Source of the DNA: Pedobacter sp.
GTDB lineage: Bacteria; Bacteroidota; Bacteroidia; Sphingobacteriales; Sphingobacteriaceae
Direction of reading: 5' to 3'
NCBI GenBank assembly: GCA_031119475.1
Contig: JAVHXV010000011.1
Location: forward strand, 1 to 64,000
Length of the DNA: 64,000 nucleotides
In this document: positions 46,035-55,395 of the stretch, piece by piece
Numbering within the stretch: position 1 is the stretch's first letter
Layout of the letters: every line of letters begins with the position of its first letter
Translations under genes and position numbers: made by a program
The notes under the pieces: model-generated
What the model saw: only the letters and a program-made list of their open reading frames with translations
The model's database searches: none
Told to the model about the DNA's origin: nothing

Positions 46035-47666
46035 TTACCTTTTCTTTACTCTTTTCAAAATCATTAGGCTCAGGGGATTGATGGGATAGCCGCTGATGTT
46101 GTTCTGCAGCATGATTACGGCCTGGTCATATAAAATAGGCACGACCGAGGCGTGTTCCATCACCATGTTGTCCATTTTATAGTAAAGGTCGTAGCGTTTT
46201 TTGTCGTTTCCCTCGTAGTAGCTCTGTTCAAATAACTTATCGAATTCATCATTAAAATAGCCAGTATAGTTAGGGCCAAATGGTACACGGTTTTTGGAAT
46301 AGAAAACCGACAGGTAATTTTCTCCGTCAGGATAATCGGCAATCCATGAGCCCCTGAAGAAATTGACTTCATTCTTTGCCATCATATCGCGGAGGCTGGC
46401 CGCCGGACTGACATCAACTTTGGCCCTGATGCCAATATTGGCCAATTCGCTTTGGATAAATTCGATCAGGTCTTTATAGGTTGTAGAAGTGCTCAACGTA
46501 ATTTCTGGCATTCCCTTTCCGTTAGGATAGCCAGCTTCGGCCAATAATTTCATGGCCAATGGCAAATTGTAGCTATAGCCCTTAACACGTGTGCTGTCAA
46601 ACCCCGGCATCCCTTTCGGAATAAAACCTGAAGTAGCAGGAATGCCGACGCTGTTTCTGAGGTATTTGATCAACTTGGGCTTGTCGATGGCATAGTTGAT
46701 GGCCTGTCGTACTTTTTTAAGTCGGAGTGGGGAATTTTTAACGATAGATTTACTGGTATCGACCAGAATGCCTACATATTCGGTGCAGATGTAGGGGCTC
46801 TTGAACAGTTGGAATTTACCTTTATACTTGCTCGTCATCTTACCGCTCTTGGTCAGGATATCATCGCGGTAGCTGCCGTCTACACTGTTGAAAAAATCAA
46901 GGTCTTTTTTGAGGAAGTTCATGAAAGCGCTCTGTTTATCGCTAATGAAACTCACTTTTATGGCATCGAGATAGGGCAAACGGACATCGCCATCTTTTTC
47001 CCAATATTTTTCGTTTTTGAGCAGCACGAGAATTTCGTCTTCCTTCCAATATTTAAATTTGAAAGGGCCGGTTCCGATGGGATGGCTCCTAAAATCTTTT
47101 CCATAATGATCGGCCACTTCCCTGGGCACTACTGAACAATATTGGTGGGTCAATATTTTCATGAACGCCGGGCAAGGCTTGACGAGCTGGATTTGGAAGG
47201 TGCTGTCATTGAGTGGTCTGAAAGAATCCTTTCCTTTGACCTTGTCGCTAAAAATCCATCCCCCTGATGAGGCCACTTTAGGGTCGATCAGCCGATAGAA
47301 GCTATAGGTAAAATCTGATGCCACTACTTTTCTGCCTTTTCCATTCTTAAATAAGGGATCGTCGTGGAAATAGACATCGTTGCGCAGGTTAAAGGTGTAG
47401 GTGAGGCCGTCGCTGCTGATGGTCCACTTTTTGGCGATGCAGGGAATGGTATTGAGGTCTTTGTCCACCTGAACGAGCCCATTGTACAGCTGGTTGATCA
47501 TCCAAACGGCATATTGATTGCGGGCAAAGGCGGGATCTAATGAGGTAACGTTCTGTTCCAGGTTCATATTGAAGACTTTCTTGCCATTATTGCTATCTTT
47601 AGCACTGCAGGAAGCCAGCAGAATGGCACAAAAAATCCAAAATTTATCAGTTATAATTCTACGCAT
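46035..47666 (-). CDS. Peptide-type ABC transporter substrate-binding lipoprotein (SBP family 5)
   Basis: A 543-residue lipoprotein with lipobox LASC, modified Cys at residue 20. The body matches family 5 solute-binding proteins for oligopeptides or nickel: LDPAFARNQYAVWMINQLYNGL, AKKWTISSDGLTYTFNLR and FHDDPLFKNGKG (read in parts), VRQAINYAIDKPKLI. No permease or ATPase gene is adjacent, so the transporter must be encoded elsewhere or it acts alone. Confidence 0.92.
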   Translation of the reverse strand: MRRIITDKFWIFCAILLASCSAKDSNNGKKVFNMNLEQNVTSLDPAFARNQYAVWMINQLYNGLVQVDKDLNTIPCIAKKWTISSDGLTYTFNLRNDVYFHDDPLFKNGKGRKVVASDFTYSFYRLIDPKVASSGGWIFSDKVKGKDSFRPLNDSTFQIQLVKPCPAFMKILTHQYCSVVPREVADHYGKDFRSHPIGTGPFKFKYWKEDEILVLLKNEKYWEKDGDVRLPYLDAIKVSFISDKQSAFMNFLKKDLDFFNSVDGSYRDDILTKSGKMTSKYKGKFQLFKSPYICTEYVGILVDTSKSIVKNSPLRLKKVRQAINYAIDKPKLIKYLRNSVGIPATSGFIPKGMPGFDSTRVKGYSYNLPLAMKLLAEAGYPNGKGMPEITLSTSTTYKDLIEFIQSELANIGIRAKVDVSPAASLRDMMAKNEVNFFRGSWIADYPDGENYLSVFYSKNRVPFGPNYTGYFNDEFDKLFEQSYYEGNDKKRYDLYYKMDNMVMEHASVVPILYDQAVIMLQNNISGYPINPLSLMILKRVKKR

Positions 47667-47680
47667 CGATCAAGGAATAG

Positions 47681-47688
47681 TATTTTTG
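47681..47688 (+). promoter_or_regulatory. Candidate -7 box of the 151-residue gene
   Basis: TATTTTTG matches TAnnTTTG exactly, 22 bases before the ATG at 47711. No -33 element at the proper distance was found. Confidence 0.45.
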
Positions 47689-47710
47689 CACAAATTAATA
47701 AATAATTCAG

Positions 47711-48166
47711 ATGTCTTTTTTAAATGCGCTTATAAATAGTGAAAATGATGCGGTTTTCCGTGAAGAACTGGAAGAAAGACTGGCGATTGTTGGCCATAAG
47801 ATCAAATTTATGGATAAGGTTCCCGTCGTTTGCCTAGATACCTTCAATTTGCCGACCCTGATCCTGGCCGATGAGATCAATGCGGCTGGAGGAATCTTGG
47901 AAACGGACATCTTGGGCGCGATATACATTATTTATTATCAGCCTGGAAAGACGTTGAACGACCTGATGCGCGAAGTGCCTGCATTGTTGGATCCCAATTG
48001 GCAAGCCGTGAAATACGGGCGGATCATTCTGCTTAACGACGATGTCAATAAGCTGCGGACTGCTGAAAATGCGGTGATGCTGATTGAAGATTTTGCGGAA
48101 ATGCTGCATCCAGGCGCTTTTATCTTTGGGTATGAAGGCGATAAATGGATCAGGTTTATGAGCTAA
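47711..48166 (+). CDS. Cytoplasmic BtuF/TroA-like half-domain protein
   Basis: A 151-residue protein without signal peptide. The pattern VPVVCLDTF...LADEINAAGG, then NWQAVKYGRIILLND and MLIEDFAEMLHPGAF, resembles the C-terminal lobe of cobalamin/iron-siderophore binding proteins (BtuF/TroA fold). The N-terminal lobe and any export signal are missing. It might bind a cofactor or be a degenerate receptor. Divergent from the peptide-binding lipoprotein gene. Confidence 0.6.
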   Translation: MSFLNALINSENDAVFREELEERLAIVGHKIKFMDKVPVVCLDTFNLPTLILADEINAAGGILETDILGAIYIIYYQPGKTLNDLMREVPALLDPNWQAVKYGRIILLNDDVNKLRTAENAVMLIEDFAEMLHPGAFIFGYEGDKWIRFMS

Positions 48167-48167
48167 G

Positions 48168-48272
48168 CGCAGAGCGTAAAAGCGTAAGGTATAGAAAGTG
48201 CATGCGGCTTGTGCAAACTTCGACGATTGCCCCTCTTTTTCCCGCTACGCTCTTCGCCTTTCGCTCTTCCTA
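48168..48272. repeat. Degenerate heptamer array GCTAAGC / CGCTCTT
   Basis: Starts at the stop codon with GCTAAGC, GCAGAGC, GTAAAAGC words and ends with CGCTCTT, CGCCTTT, CGCTCTT before the convergent FMN-reductase gene. Confidence 0.5.
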
Positions 48273-48797
48273 GTACGCGATAAACTTTTCCAACTGTTGC
48301 CCCACAAACTTCAGCGTATCTTCCTTAAAGAATTCCTGGTTTTCATCGAGTTCGGTTTTGATGTGTGAGATGTGGATGCGCAGGGGCATTACATTTAGGT
48401 GGAGATAGGCACAGACGCCATTGAAGTGGTCGATGCCGCGGATATTTCCATACTTGCCCGAAGAAATACCGACAAGGCAGGCTTTTTTATCATAAAAACT
48501 TTCGGGAAAGGCACAGGTATCGATGAAAGTCTTGAGCACGCCCGGAAAGCTGCCATTGTATTCGGGGATGACGAACAAGAACTTTTCGGTAGCGGTAATC
48601 AGCTGTTGGATTTTTTCAAAGGCCTCACTTTTTTTTCCATAGAGGTCTGTGGTGATAAGTGTTGGTGGTAAATCCTGGAGGTCGAGGAGACGGGTTTCCA
48701 ACCCCTTTTTGCTCAATTGGTTCTGGTAGTATTTTGCTACTTTTAAGGTATTGCTGGAAGGTCTGTTGGTGCCCGATATGATAGTTACCATGCTCAA
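48270..48797 (-). CDS. NADPH-dependent FMN reductase
   Basis: A 175-residue flavodoxin-fold oxidoreductase. The phosphate loop of FMN is GTNRPSSNT (about 9-17), the second FMN segment is PEYNGSFPGVLKTFIDT (about 98-115). Cytoplasmic, reduces FMN or quinone-like acceptors. The start may be at the third codon (ATG). Divergent from parA. Confidence 0.92.
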   Translation of the reverse strand: MSMVTIISGTNRPSSNTLKVAKYYQNQLSKKGLETRLLDLQDLPPTLITTDLYGKKSEAFEKIQQLITATEKFLFVIPEYNGSFPGVLKTFIDTCAFPESFYDKKACLVGISSGKYGNIRGIDHFNGVCAYLHLNVMPLRIHISHIKTELDENQEFFKEDTLKFVGQQLEKFIAY

Positions 48798-48966
48798 ATT
48801 GTTGATAAGATGTGTAAAACACTTATGGCTTTCGTACGAATATTTGGTTTTAGTTCGTATCTTAGCTAATTGTTAAAAAGTGCTTGTTTTATACAAAAAT
48901 AGCATTTTTTGGGAAAGATTTGTAAAATAAAGCCATGTCTGGATTTGGCGTTTTTTTAAAAGATAG

Positions 48967-49770
48967 ATGAGTAAAATAATTGCATTAGCAAATCAGAAAG
49001 GTGGCGTAGGTAAAACTACTTCATCAATCAATCTAGCGGCCAGTTTAGCGGTCCTGGAATACCGCACCTTGTTGGTTGATGCCGATCCGCAGGCCAATTC
49101 TACCTCAGGTATCGGTTTTGATCCGAGGAATATCAAAAACAGCATCTACGAATGTATCATCAACGATGTAGATCCGTTGGCGGCCATTGTAAAGACAGAA
49201 ACACCTTACCTTGATCTTTTGCCTGCACACATCGACCTTGTTGGCGCCGAGATCGAAATGATCAACCTTGCCAATCGGGAATATAAGATGAAAGCCGTAT
49301 TGGAAAAGGTAAAAGACCAATATGATTTCATCATCATCGACTGTTCTCCTTCCCTCGGTCTGATCACGATCAATTCCCTGACAGCCGCCGATTCGGTCAT
49401 TATTCCCGTTCAATGCGAATATTTTGCCTTGGAAGGGTTGGGTAAATTATTGAATACCATCAAAATTGTACAAAACCGCTTAAATACAACATTGGAAATT
49501 GAAGGTATTTTGCTGACCATGTATGATGTAAGGCTGCGTCTTTCTAACCAAGTGGTAGAAGAAGTAAAAACACACTTTCAAGATCTGGTCTTTGATACAA
49601 TTATTCAGCGCAATACCCGTTTAAGTGAAGCACCTAGTTATGGCGTATCGGTCATTATGCACGATGCCAACTGCAAAGGAGCAATCAATTATTTGAACTT
49701 GGCCAGAGAGATCGTGAAAAAAAATGGGCTCGTAAAAGAGGAGCCAGCTATCGATTCAGCTACAATCTAA
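48967..49770 (+). CDS. parA: Chromosome-partitioning ATPase ParA (Soj)
   Basis: A 267-residue deviant Walker-A ATPase: KGGVGKTTSSINLA (10-24), switch ADPQANSTSG, FIIIDCSPSLG. It drives segregation of the ParB-bound origin region. Directly followed by parB with 6 bp between. Full length for the Soj type. Confidence 0.96.
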   Translation: MSKIIALANQKGGVGKTTSSINLAASLAVLEYRTLLVDADPQANSTSGIGFDPRNIKNSIYECIINDVDPLAAIVKTETPYLDLLPAHIDLVGAEIEMINLANREYKMKAVLEKVKDQYDFIIIDCSPSLGLITINSLTAADSVIIPVQCEYFALEGLGKLLNTIKIVQNRLNTTLEIEGILLTMYDVRLRLSNQVVEEVKTHFQDLVFDTIIQRNTRLSEAPSYGVSVIMHDANCKGAINYLNLAREIVKKNGLVKEEPAIDSATI

Positions 49771-49776
49771 TTTTAA

Positions 49777-50676
49777 ATGACATCTTTTCAGCGAAAAACA
49801 GGATTAGGAAAAGGATTAAGTGCACTTCTGGATGATTCTGATTCGGTTAATCAAACAAAGAATGGCCATGAAACGCCAGAGGTATCTCCGCAGATCGGAC
49901 ATATTGGACAGGTCAATATTGCTGACATCGAGACCAACCCTTTCCAGCCTAGGACAGAATTTGATCAGGTTGCACTGAACGAACTTTCAGAATCCATCAA
50001 GGTCCAGGGATTGATCCAGCCGATTACGGTCAGGAAAAATGGGAATACCTACCAGCTGATTTCTGGAGAACGAAGGTTAAGGGCATCAAAACTAGCCGGG
50101 CTGACCCAGATTCCAGCTTACATCAGAACTGCAGATGATCAGCAGATGCTGGAAATGGCATTGATCGAAAATATCCAACGTGAAAACCTGAATGCCATTG
50201 AGGTAGCGTTGAGCTTCCAGCAGATGATCGACGAATGCAACCTCAAGCCCGAACAATTGGGCGAACGGGTCGGTAAAAACAGAACAACCGTAGCCAACTA
50301 CCTGCGCTTGCTGAAATTGCCTCCAGCTATCCAGGCGTCCATTCGCGATGGCAGGATTTCTATGGGCCATGCCAGGGCACTGATCAGTGTGGAAGAACAA
50401 GATAAGCAGCTTTTCATCCATGATGAGATTCTGGCAAAAGGATTGTCTGTTCGCAAGGTCGAAGACTTGGTACGCAGCATTAACCATGTGCAGGTTAAGC
50501 CAAGGTCAACTGCCAATGGTGTGTCTTTCGAATATCAAAAACTGCAGAAGGACCTGGCTACTAAATTTGCGACCAAAGTTAAACTAAAGGTTAATGATCA
50601 CGGAAAAGGTGCAATTGAGATTCCTTTTGTCTCTAGCGACGACCTTAACCGCATCCTGGCCCTGTTAGATTGGTAA
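49777..50676 (+). CDS. parB: Chromosome-partitioning protein ParB (Spo0J)
   Basis: A 299-residue DNA-binding CTPase. The N-terminal basic start RKTGLGKGLSALL, box I at about 55-120 with GERRLRASKLAG, the helix-turn-helix at about 150-180 (LGERVGKNRTTVANYLRLLKLP read in parts) and a C-terminal dimer domain. I found no 16-base parS palindrome (TGTTNCACGTGAAACA type) in the window. Immediately followed by the DUF5683 gene. Confidence 0.96.
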   Translation: MTSFQRKTGLGKGLSALLDDSDSVNQTKNGHETPEVSPQIGHIGQVNIADIETNPFQPRTEFDQVALNELSESIKVQGLIQPITVRKNGNTYQLISGERRLRASKLAGLTQIPAYIRTADDQQMLEMALIENIQRENLNAIEVALSFQQMIDECNLKPEQLGERVGKNRTTVANYLRLLKLPPAIQASIRDGRISMGHARALISVEEQDKQLFIHDEILAKGLSVRKVEDLVRSINHVQVKPRSTANGVSFEYQKLQKDLATKFATKVKLKVNDHGKGAIEIPFVSSDDLNRILALLDW

Positions 50677-51348
50677 ATGCGCTATCTCCTGGTTGCCATA
50701 TTCATGCTCATGGCTTTTACCCAAGTAAAAGCACAGCAACCTGTTGGTGTCAAGAAGCCAGATACGGCTACCTCAAAATTAGATACGCTCTCCGCTCCTC
50801 CATATATTAATGAAGGTAAGATTGCTGCCCGTAAGGCATTTCATCGCTCCCTGATCTTTCCAGGCTTGGGACAGATGTATAACTACGGCCTGGTAGTAAA
50901 AGACATACAGTCTGGAGCCGTAAAAGGCAAGAAAGTTGCTCAAAAGTTGTATATCATCGGTAAAATCGGTGCAATTTATGCGGGAGGTACCATGCTTGTG
51001 CTTTCTTATGGCGAAAATAGGCATCAATACAAGCGCTTTTTGGGCGAACTGCAGTACCGTGCAGAACATAACGGTTTGCCCGATCCTGATGGCGACCTTT
51101 CACAATACACCAATACTGAGGCCTTAACAGTAGCCAAAAACATATTTAAGCGGAATAGCCAAGTGGTGCTGATTTCTTTGGTAGGTCTCTATGGCTTGAA
51201 TGCGCTGGATGCCTATGTCACCGCAAGGTTGAAATTCTTTAACATAGACCGCTCACTAGGGATGAAAGTAGCACCATCTTTCATCAATTCAAATTCAATG
51301 TATGGATTTAATACCGTACCTTCCCTAAAATTAACTTTTAGATTATAA
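50677..51348 (+). CDS. DUF5683 membrane/envelope protein
   Basis: A 223-residue protein starting with a signal-like sequence (MRYLLVAIFMLMAFTQVKAQ). It contains ARKAFHRSLIFPGLGQMYN, the 'PGLGQ' sequence of DUF5683 proteins, one or two further membrane segments and the C-terminal LNALDAYVTA. It starts one base after the parB stop and precedes dapB in the Bacteroidota order. Role unknown. Confidence 0.88.
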   Translation: MRYLLVAIFMLMAFTQVKAQQPVGVKKPDTATSKLDTLSAPPYINEGKIAARKAFHRSLIFPGLGQMYNYGLVVKDIQSGAVKGKKVAQKLYIIGKIGAIYAGGTMLVLSYGENRHQYKRFLGELQYRAEHNGLPDPDGDLSQYTNTEALTVAKNIFKRNSQVVLISLVGLYGLNALDAYVTARLKFFNIDRSLGMKVAPSFINSNSMYGFNTVPSLKLTFRL

Positions 51349-51381
51349 TTCGCATTAGTGACTAAAAGAAATTAATTCAAC

Positions 51382-52125
51382 ATGAAAATAGCTTTATTGG
51401 GATATGGCAAAATGGGCCAGATTATTGAACGTTTTGCGTTGGAACGCGGCCATGAAATCGTATTAAAGATCAATATTGACAATGTTGAGGACTTTACCAT
51501 TCCCAACTTGCAAAAAGCCGATATGGCCATTGATTTTAGCGCTCCAGACGCCGCAATAGGTAACATTTATAAATGTTTTGAAGCAGAGGTGCCCGTAGTT
51601 GTTGGTACCACCGGATGGTATGGCAAATTGCAGGAAATAAAAAATGACTGCCTGAACAGTAACAATACACTGCTTTATGGCTCTAATTTTAGCGTAGGCG
51701 TTAATCTTTTCTTTCACCTGAACAAAGTATTGGCCAAACTGATGAACAATTATCCGGCCTATGAAGTGCAAGTAGAGGAAATTCATCATACACAGAAGTT
51801 GGACGCACCAAGTGGTACGGCGATGACCATAGCGGAAGGGATTATTGAAGACCTTGACCGTAAGAAAGAATGGGTCAATGAAGTGATCGGTACGCCTATA
51901 CCAGATGTGCTGAAAAATGATCAACTGCTCATTGAGTCACACCGCATTGAAAATGTGCCAGGTACCCATACCGTGGTCTATAGTTCGGAGGTAGATGAGA
52001 TCGAGATCAAGCATACGGCACATAGTAGGGCTGGATTTGCGCTTGGAGCTGTTATCGCAGCAGAATGGTTGGAAAATAAACAGGGCTTTTATAATATTGC
52101 GGATATATTCGATTATAAATCATAA
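51382..52125 (+). CDS. dapB: 4-hydroxy-tetrahydrodipicolinate reductase
   Basis: A 247-residue enzyme of the lysine/diaminopimelate pathway. The nucleotide loop is LLGYGKMGQ (4-12), the substrate region VEEIHHTQKLDAPSGTA (about 132-148) contains catalytic His and Lys. The N-terminus is short, as in the Bacteroidota type. Cytoplasmic; supplies meso-DAP for peptidoglycan. Confidence 0.96.
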   Translation: MKIALLGYGKMGQIIERFALERGHEIVLKINIDNVEDFTIPNLQKADMAIDFSAPDAAIGNIYKCFEAEVPVVVGTTGWYGKLQEIKNDCLNSNNTLLYGSNFSVGVNLFFHLNKVLAKLMNNYPAYEVQVEEIHHTQKLDAPSGTAMTIAEGIIEDLDRKKEWVNEVIGTPIPDVLKNDQLLIESHRIENVPGTHTVVYSSEVDEIEIKHTAHSRAGFALGAVIAAEWLENKQGFYNIADIFDYKS

Positions 52126-52162
52126 CACGCAGCGCTACTGGCGCTTAGCAAATCAATAGGAT

Positions 52163-53359
52163 ATGAACTACAAATTTTGGCAGCGAAATAAAAATGCCGA
52201 ACCAAAAAAGAAAAAGAGCAAAGGCAGAGAGTGGACTGATGCCATCATTTTTGCGGTAGTTGCCGCGACCATCATCAGGATCTTTTTTATCGAAGCCTAT
52301 ACCATCCCGTCGGGTTCGATGGAAAAATCGTTGTTGGTGGGCGACTTCCTCTTTGTGAGCAAGGTCAATTATGGGGCAAGGATTCCGATGACTCCCATCG
52401 CTTTCCCATTCTCCCATCACACACTTCCCTTTACCAAAACCACAAAAGCATATTGGGATGGTGTTCAATGGAAATATAGACGTTTGCCAGGATTTCAGGA
52501 TATCAAAAGGAACGATGTTGTAGTATTCAACTTCCCAGAGGGCGACACGGTGGCACTCGAGTTTCAGGATGCCAGTTATTACGATCTGGTGAGACGAAGT
52601 GGATGGCAGCAGACCAATACAAACTATACCATCACCAGCAGGCCTGTCGATAAACGGGAAAACTACATCAAACGCTGTATCGGTATTGCTGGAGATGTGG
52701 TGGGCATGAAAAATGGCATCGTGAACGTGAATGGAAAAGACGAGCCGCTAAAAAATACGGGAATGATGCCTTACCGCATCGAGTTCAAGACCAAAGATGT
52801 GAACCAGCAGGTATTAATGGATATTGGTTTGGCAGAAATGCAGTGGAATGATGACCAGACTGCGCTTTTGGTAATTGCTTCAGCTGAAATGATCGACAAG
52901 GTAAAAGCGCTGGATTTTGTAAAATCAGCAACAATGGATCCTTATCCTGCTGCCTATGAAGAACCTGATGGAATGTTCCCGCATGATCCGAACCGGAAAT
53001 GGAACAAAGATAATTTTGGCCCGATAAAAATTCCTGCAAAAGGATGGACCGTCAAGATCGATAGTGTGACCATGCCGCTCTATTATCGCGCCATTCGCAC
53101 CTATGAGGGAAATAAGGTTGAACAGAAAGGAAAGGATTGGTACATCAACGACAAATTGGCCACGACCTATACCTTTAAAATGAACTATTATTGGATGTTG
53201 GGCGATAACCGTCATGGTTCCGCTGACTCGCGTTTCTGGGGCTTTGTGCCCGAAGACCATATTGTGGGCAAGGCCTTGTTCATCTGGATGAGCTTTGATA
53301 GCCAAGGATCATGGTTCAGCAAGATTAGATGGAACCGGATCTTTAGGGGCATCAATTGA
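52163..53359 (+). CDS. lepB: Signal peptidase I
   Basis: A 398-residue membrane peptidase. One helix (about 27-44) precedes the catalytic Ser52 in YTIPSGSM; Lys170 in YIKRCIGIAGD is the general base; GDNRHGSADSR is box E. The long inserts between boxes D and E (about 185-330) give the size common in Bacteroidota. It removes Sec signal peptides on the outer face of the inner membrane. Terminator 53382-53418 follows. Confidence 0.96.
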   Translation: MNYKFWQRNKNAEPKKKKSKGREWTDAIIFAVVAATIIRIFFIEAYTIPSGSMEKSLLVGDFLFVSKVNYGARIPMTPIAFPFSHHTLPFTKTTKAYWDGVQWKYRRLPGFQDIKRNDVVVFNFPEGDTVALEFQDASYYDLVRRSGWQQTNTNYTITSRPVDKRENYIKRCIGIAGDVVGMKNGIVNVNGKDEPLKNTGMMPYRIEFKTKDVNQQVLMDIGLAEMQWNDDQTALLVIASAEMIDKVKALDFVKSATMDPYPAAYEEPDGMFPHDPNRKWNKDNFGPIKIPAKGWTVKIDSVTMPLYYRAIRTYEGNKVEQKGKDWYINDKLATTYTFKMNYYWMLGDNRHGSADSRFWGFVPEDHIVGKALFIWMSFDSQGSWFSKIRWNRIFRGIN

Positions 53360-53381
53360 TCCTACGCTTCAACTCGATATC

Positions 53382-53418
53382 AAAAAGCACTTCGGTCATC
53401 GAGGTGCTTTTTTTTTTT
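53382..53418 (+). terminator. Terminator after lepB
   Basis: AAAAAGCACTTCG pairs with CGAGGTGCTTTTT around GTCAT, followed by more than ten T. Confidence 0.9.
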
Positions 53419-53484
53419 GGAAGTTTATGAAATCAGAAGCTTTTTTTCATCATGCCTTAAAATGAACATTAAGCTTTCCAAATC

Positions 53485-55356
53485 ATGATGAAACATCTCC
53501 TTAAATTCGCGCTGTTCCTGACCTTTTCGAACTTAGCAGCAATTGCCCAAGAAAACCAGATCCAAGTTAACTCTAAAATTACCAATGTAACGGTCTTTAT
53601 CAGCGGCGCACAGGTACATCGCCAGGCAGAAATGTTTGATGTTCCCATAGGCGTGAGCCAGTTTGTTTTTTCGGGACTATCTTCGGCAATTGAAGCGCAA
53701 AGTATACAGGCGAAAGGCGATGGAAATTTTACCATCCTTTCGGTTACCCAACAGCGGAATTTTTTATTCGAAAAGAAAAATTCAGAATTGCGTATGCAAT
53801 ACACAAATACCATTGCCTCATTAACAGATCAGATTGCACTGTTGAGAAATGAAATGGCCGTGTACAAGGAAGAGGAAGCCATGTTGGGTAAAAATCAGGC
53901 AGTAATGGGACCTAGCGTAAATTATGATTTGGCCAAGTTGAAGCAGGCCTTAGATTTCCAAAAGCAACGTTTAACAGAAGCTAAAAACAAGCAACTGGAA
54001 ATCAATAAGTCCATTGCCAAACTTCAGGTTGAGCTCAATAAGTACAATAATCAATTGGCAGAACTGGATGGCAAGTCGCTACAGAACTCAAACGATATCG
54101 TAGTAAAGATTTCGGCCAAGGCGGCAACGAAAGGCAAGCTTACCTTGACCTATTTGGTGAGCAATGCAGGTTGGTATCCGACTTATGATATCAGGGCAAA
54201 GGATATTTCGAGTCCGATCGAATTGGTCTACAAGGCCAACGTTTCACAAAATTCTGGCGAAGATTGGAAAAACATCAGGCTTACGCTTTCTTCGGGCAAT
54301 CCATCCACCAACGGCACTAAACCAGAATTGGGTACTTACAATTTGGGTTACTTAAGTATGGGGTATTCTATGGCGAACATCGCTTCAAATGCCATTACCA
54401 ATGTTAAGGGCAAGATATTTTCAGAGAATGAACGTAATCCGCTGCCAGGTGTAAGTGTGAGGGTCAAAAATACCTCCATTGGAACAACTACAGATGCGAA
54501 CGGCAATTATTCCCTACAGATACCTGCTGGCGCGCAGACATTGGTTTTCAATTATATCGGTTATACGACTAAGGAACTGCAAGTGAGTTCGCCGATCATG
54601 AATGTGTTTTTAGCAGAAACGGAACAGTTTTTAAGAGAAGTATCGGTCACAGATAGTAAAGTAGTCTTGAGGGGAATGGTGGCTGGAGCAGCACCGGCCA
54701 AAGCCAAAAAGGAAACTAAGGCTGTCGAAGTCGAATCAGTCGAAAAACAGACCAACGTGACATTTGACATCAAAAATCCATACACTATTTTGAGTGATGG
54801 CAAGCAGTTTTCGGTAGAAATTGGCGATTATGATTTTAAGGCAGACTTTGAGTATTATGCTGCGCCAAAACTGAGCGAAGATGCTTTCTTAACTGCCAAA
54901 TTGAATAGTTTTAGTGACATCAACCTGATTTCTGGGGAAGCCAACATTTTCTTTGAAGGCACTTATTTAGGCAAAACCTTGCTCGACGTGCAGCAAGCTT
55001 CAGATACACTGACCATTTCCCTTGGTGTAGATAAAAACGTCGTGATCAAAAGGGAAAGACAGAAAGATTTTAATGAGAAACAATTTATTGGGTCGGCGCA
55101 AAAAGATACCAGAAGTTTTATCATCGATATCAAGAACAGGAAAAGCCAACCCATTAATCTGATTGTTGAAGATCAGTTGCCTGTTTCGACCAGTAGTGAA
55201 ATCAGCATCGAAAAGCAGGAGATCTCAAAAGCCAGGTATGATGAGGCCAATGGCAAGTTGAGCTGGTCACTCGTTCTACAGCCTAATCAGCAACAAAAAT
55301 TGGCCATTAAGTACCAGGTGAAATATCCAAAGAATAAACCGGTTAACCTAGAATAG
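53485..55356 (+). CDS. MuiA-type DUF4140/DUF4139 protein with inserted carboxypeptidase-regulatory domain
   Basis: A 623-residue exported protein, signal peptide about 1-21 (LAAIAQ). The DUF4140 part (about 25-130) has TNVTVFISGAQVHRQAE. A coiled coil (about 95-200) follows. DUF4139 starts near 205 (YLVSNAGWYPTYDIRAKDISSPIELVYKANVSQNSGEDW read in parts). Near residues 308-375 a carboxypeptidase-regulatory-like domain (KGKIFSENERNPLPGVSV...GTTTDANGNYSL...YIGYTTKELQV) is inserted into it, as at the front of TonB receptors. After about 420 DUF4139 resumes to the end. The function of the family is unknown. Confidence 0.82.
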   Translation: MMKHLLKFALFLTFSNLAAIAQENQIQVNSKITNVTVFISGAQVHRQAEMFDVPIGVSQFVFSGLSSAIEAQSIQAKGDGNFTILSVTQQRNFLFEKKNSELRMQYTNTIASLTDQIALLRNEMAVYKEEEAMLGKNQAVMGPSVNYDLAKLKQALDFQKQRLTEAKNKQLEINKSIAKLQVELNKYNNQLAELDGKSLQNSNDIVVKISAKAATKGKLTLTYLVSNAGWYPTYDIRAKDISSPIELVYKANVSQNSGEDWKNIRLTLSSGNPSTNGTKPELGTYNLGYLSMGYSMANIASNAITNVKGKIFSENERNPLPGVSVRVKNTSIGTTTDANGNYSLQIPAGAQTLVFNYIGYTTKELQVSSPIMNVFLAETEQFLREVSVTDSKVVLRGMVAGAAPAKAKKETKAVEVESVEKQTNVTFDIKNPYTILSDGKQFSVEIGDYDFKADFEYYAAPKLSEDAFLTAKLNSFSDINLISGEANIFFEGTYLGKTLLDVQQASDTLTISLGVDKNVVIKRERQKDFNEKQFIGSAQKDTRSFIIDIKNRKSQPINLIVEDQLPVSTSSEISIEKQEISKARYDEANGKLSWSLVLQPNQQQKLAIKYQVKYPKNKPVNLE

Positions 55357-55365
55357 CACGCACTT

Positions 55366-55395
55366 ATCCCGTAGGATCTTACCATCTTACGGGAT
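55366..55395. terminator. Hairpin between convergent genes
   Basis: ATCCCGTAGGAT pairs with ATCTTACGGGAT (two mismatches) around CTTACC. It contains the stop codon of the Ldh gene. There is no T tract, so terminator activity is uncertain. Confidence 0.5.

Noticed and set aside
48840..51360. parS site or replication origin around parA-parB
   Set aside because: No 16-base parS-like palindrome, DnaA-box cluster or dnaA gene was seen; parAB alone does not place the origin in this window.
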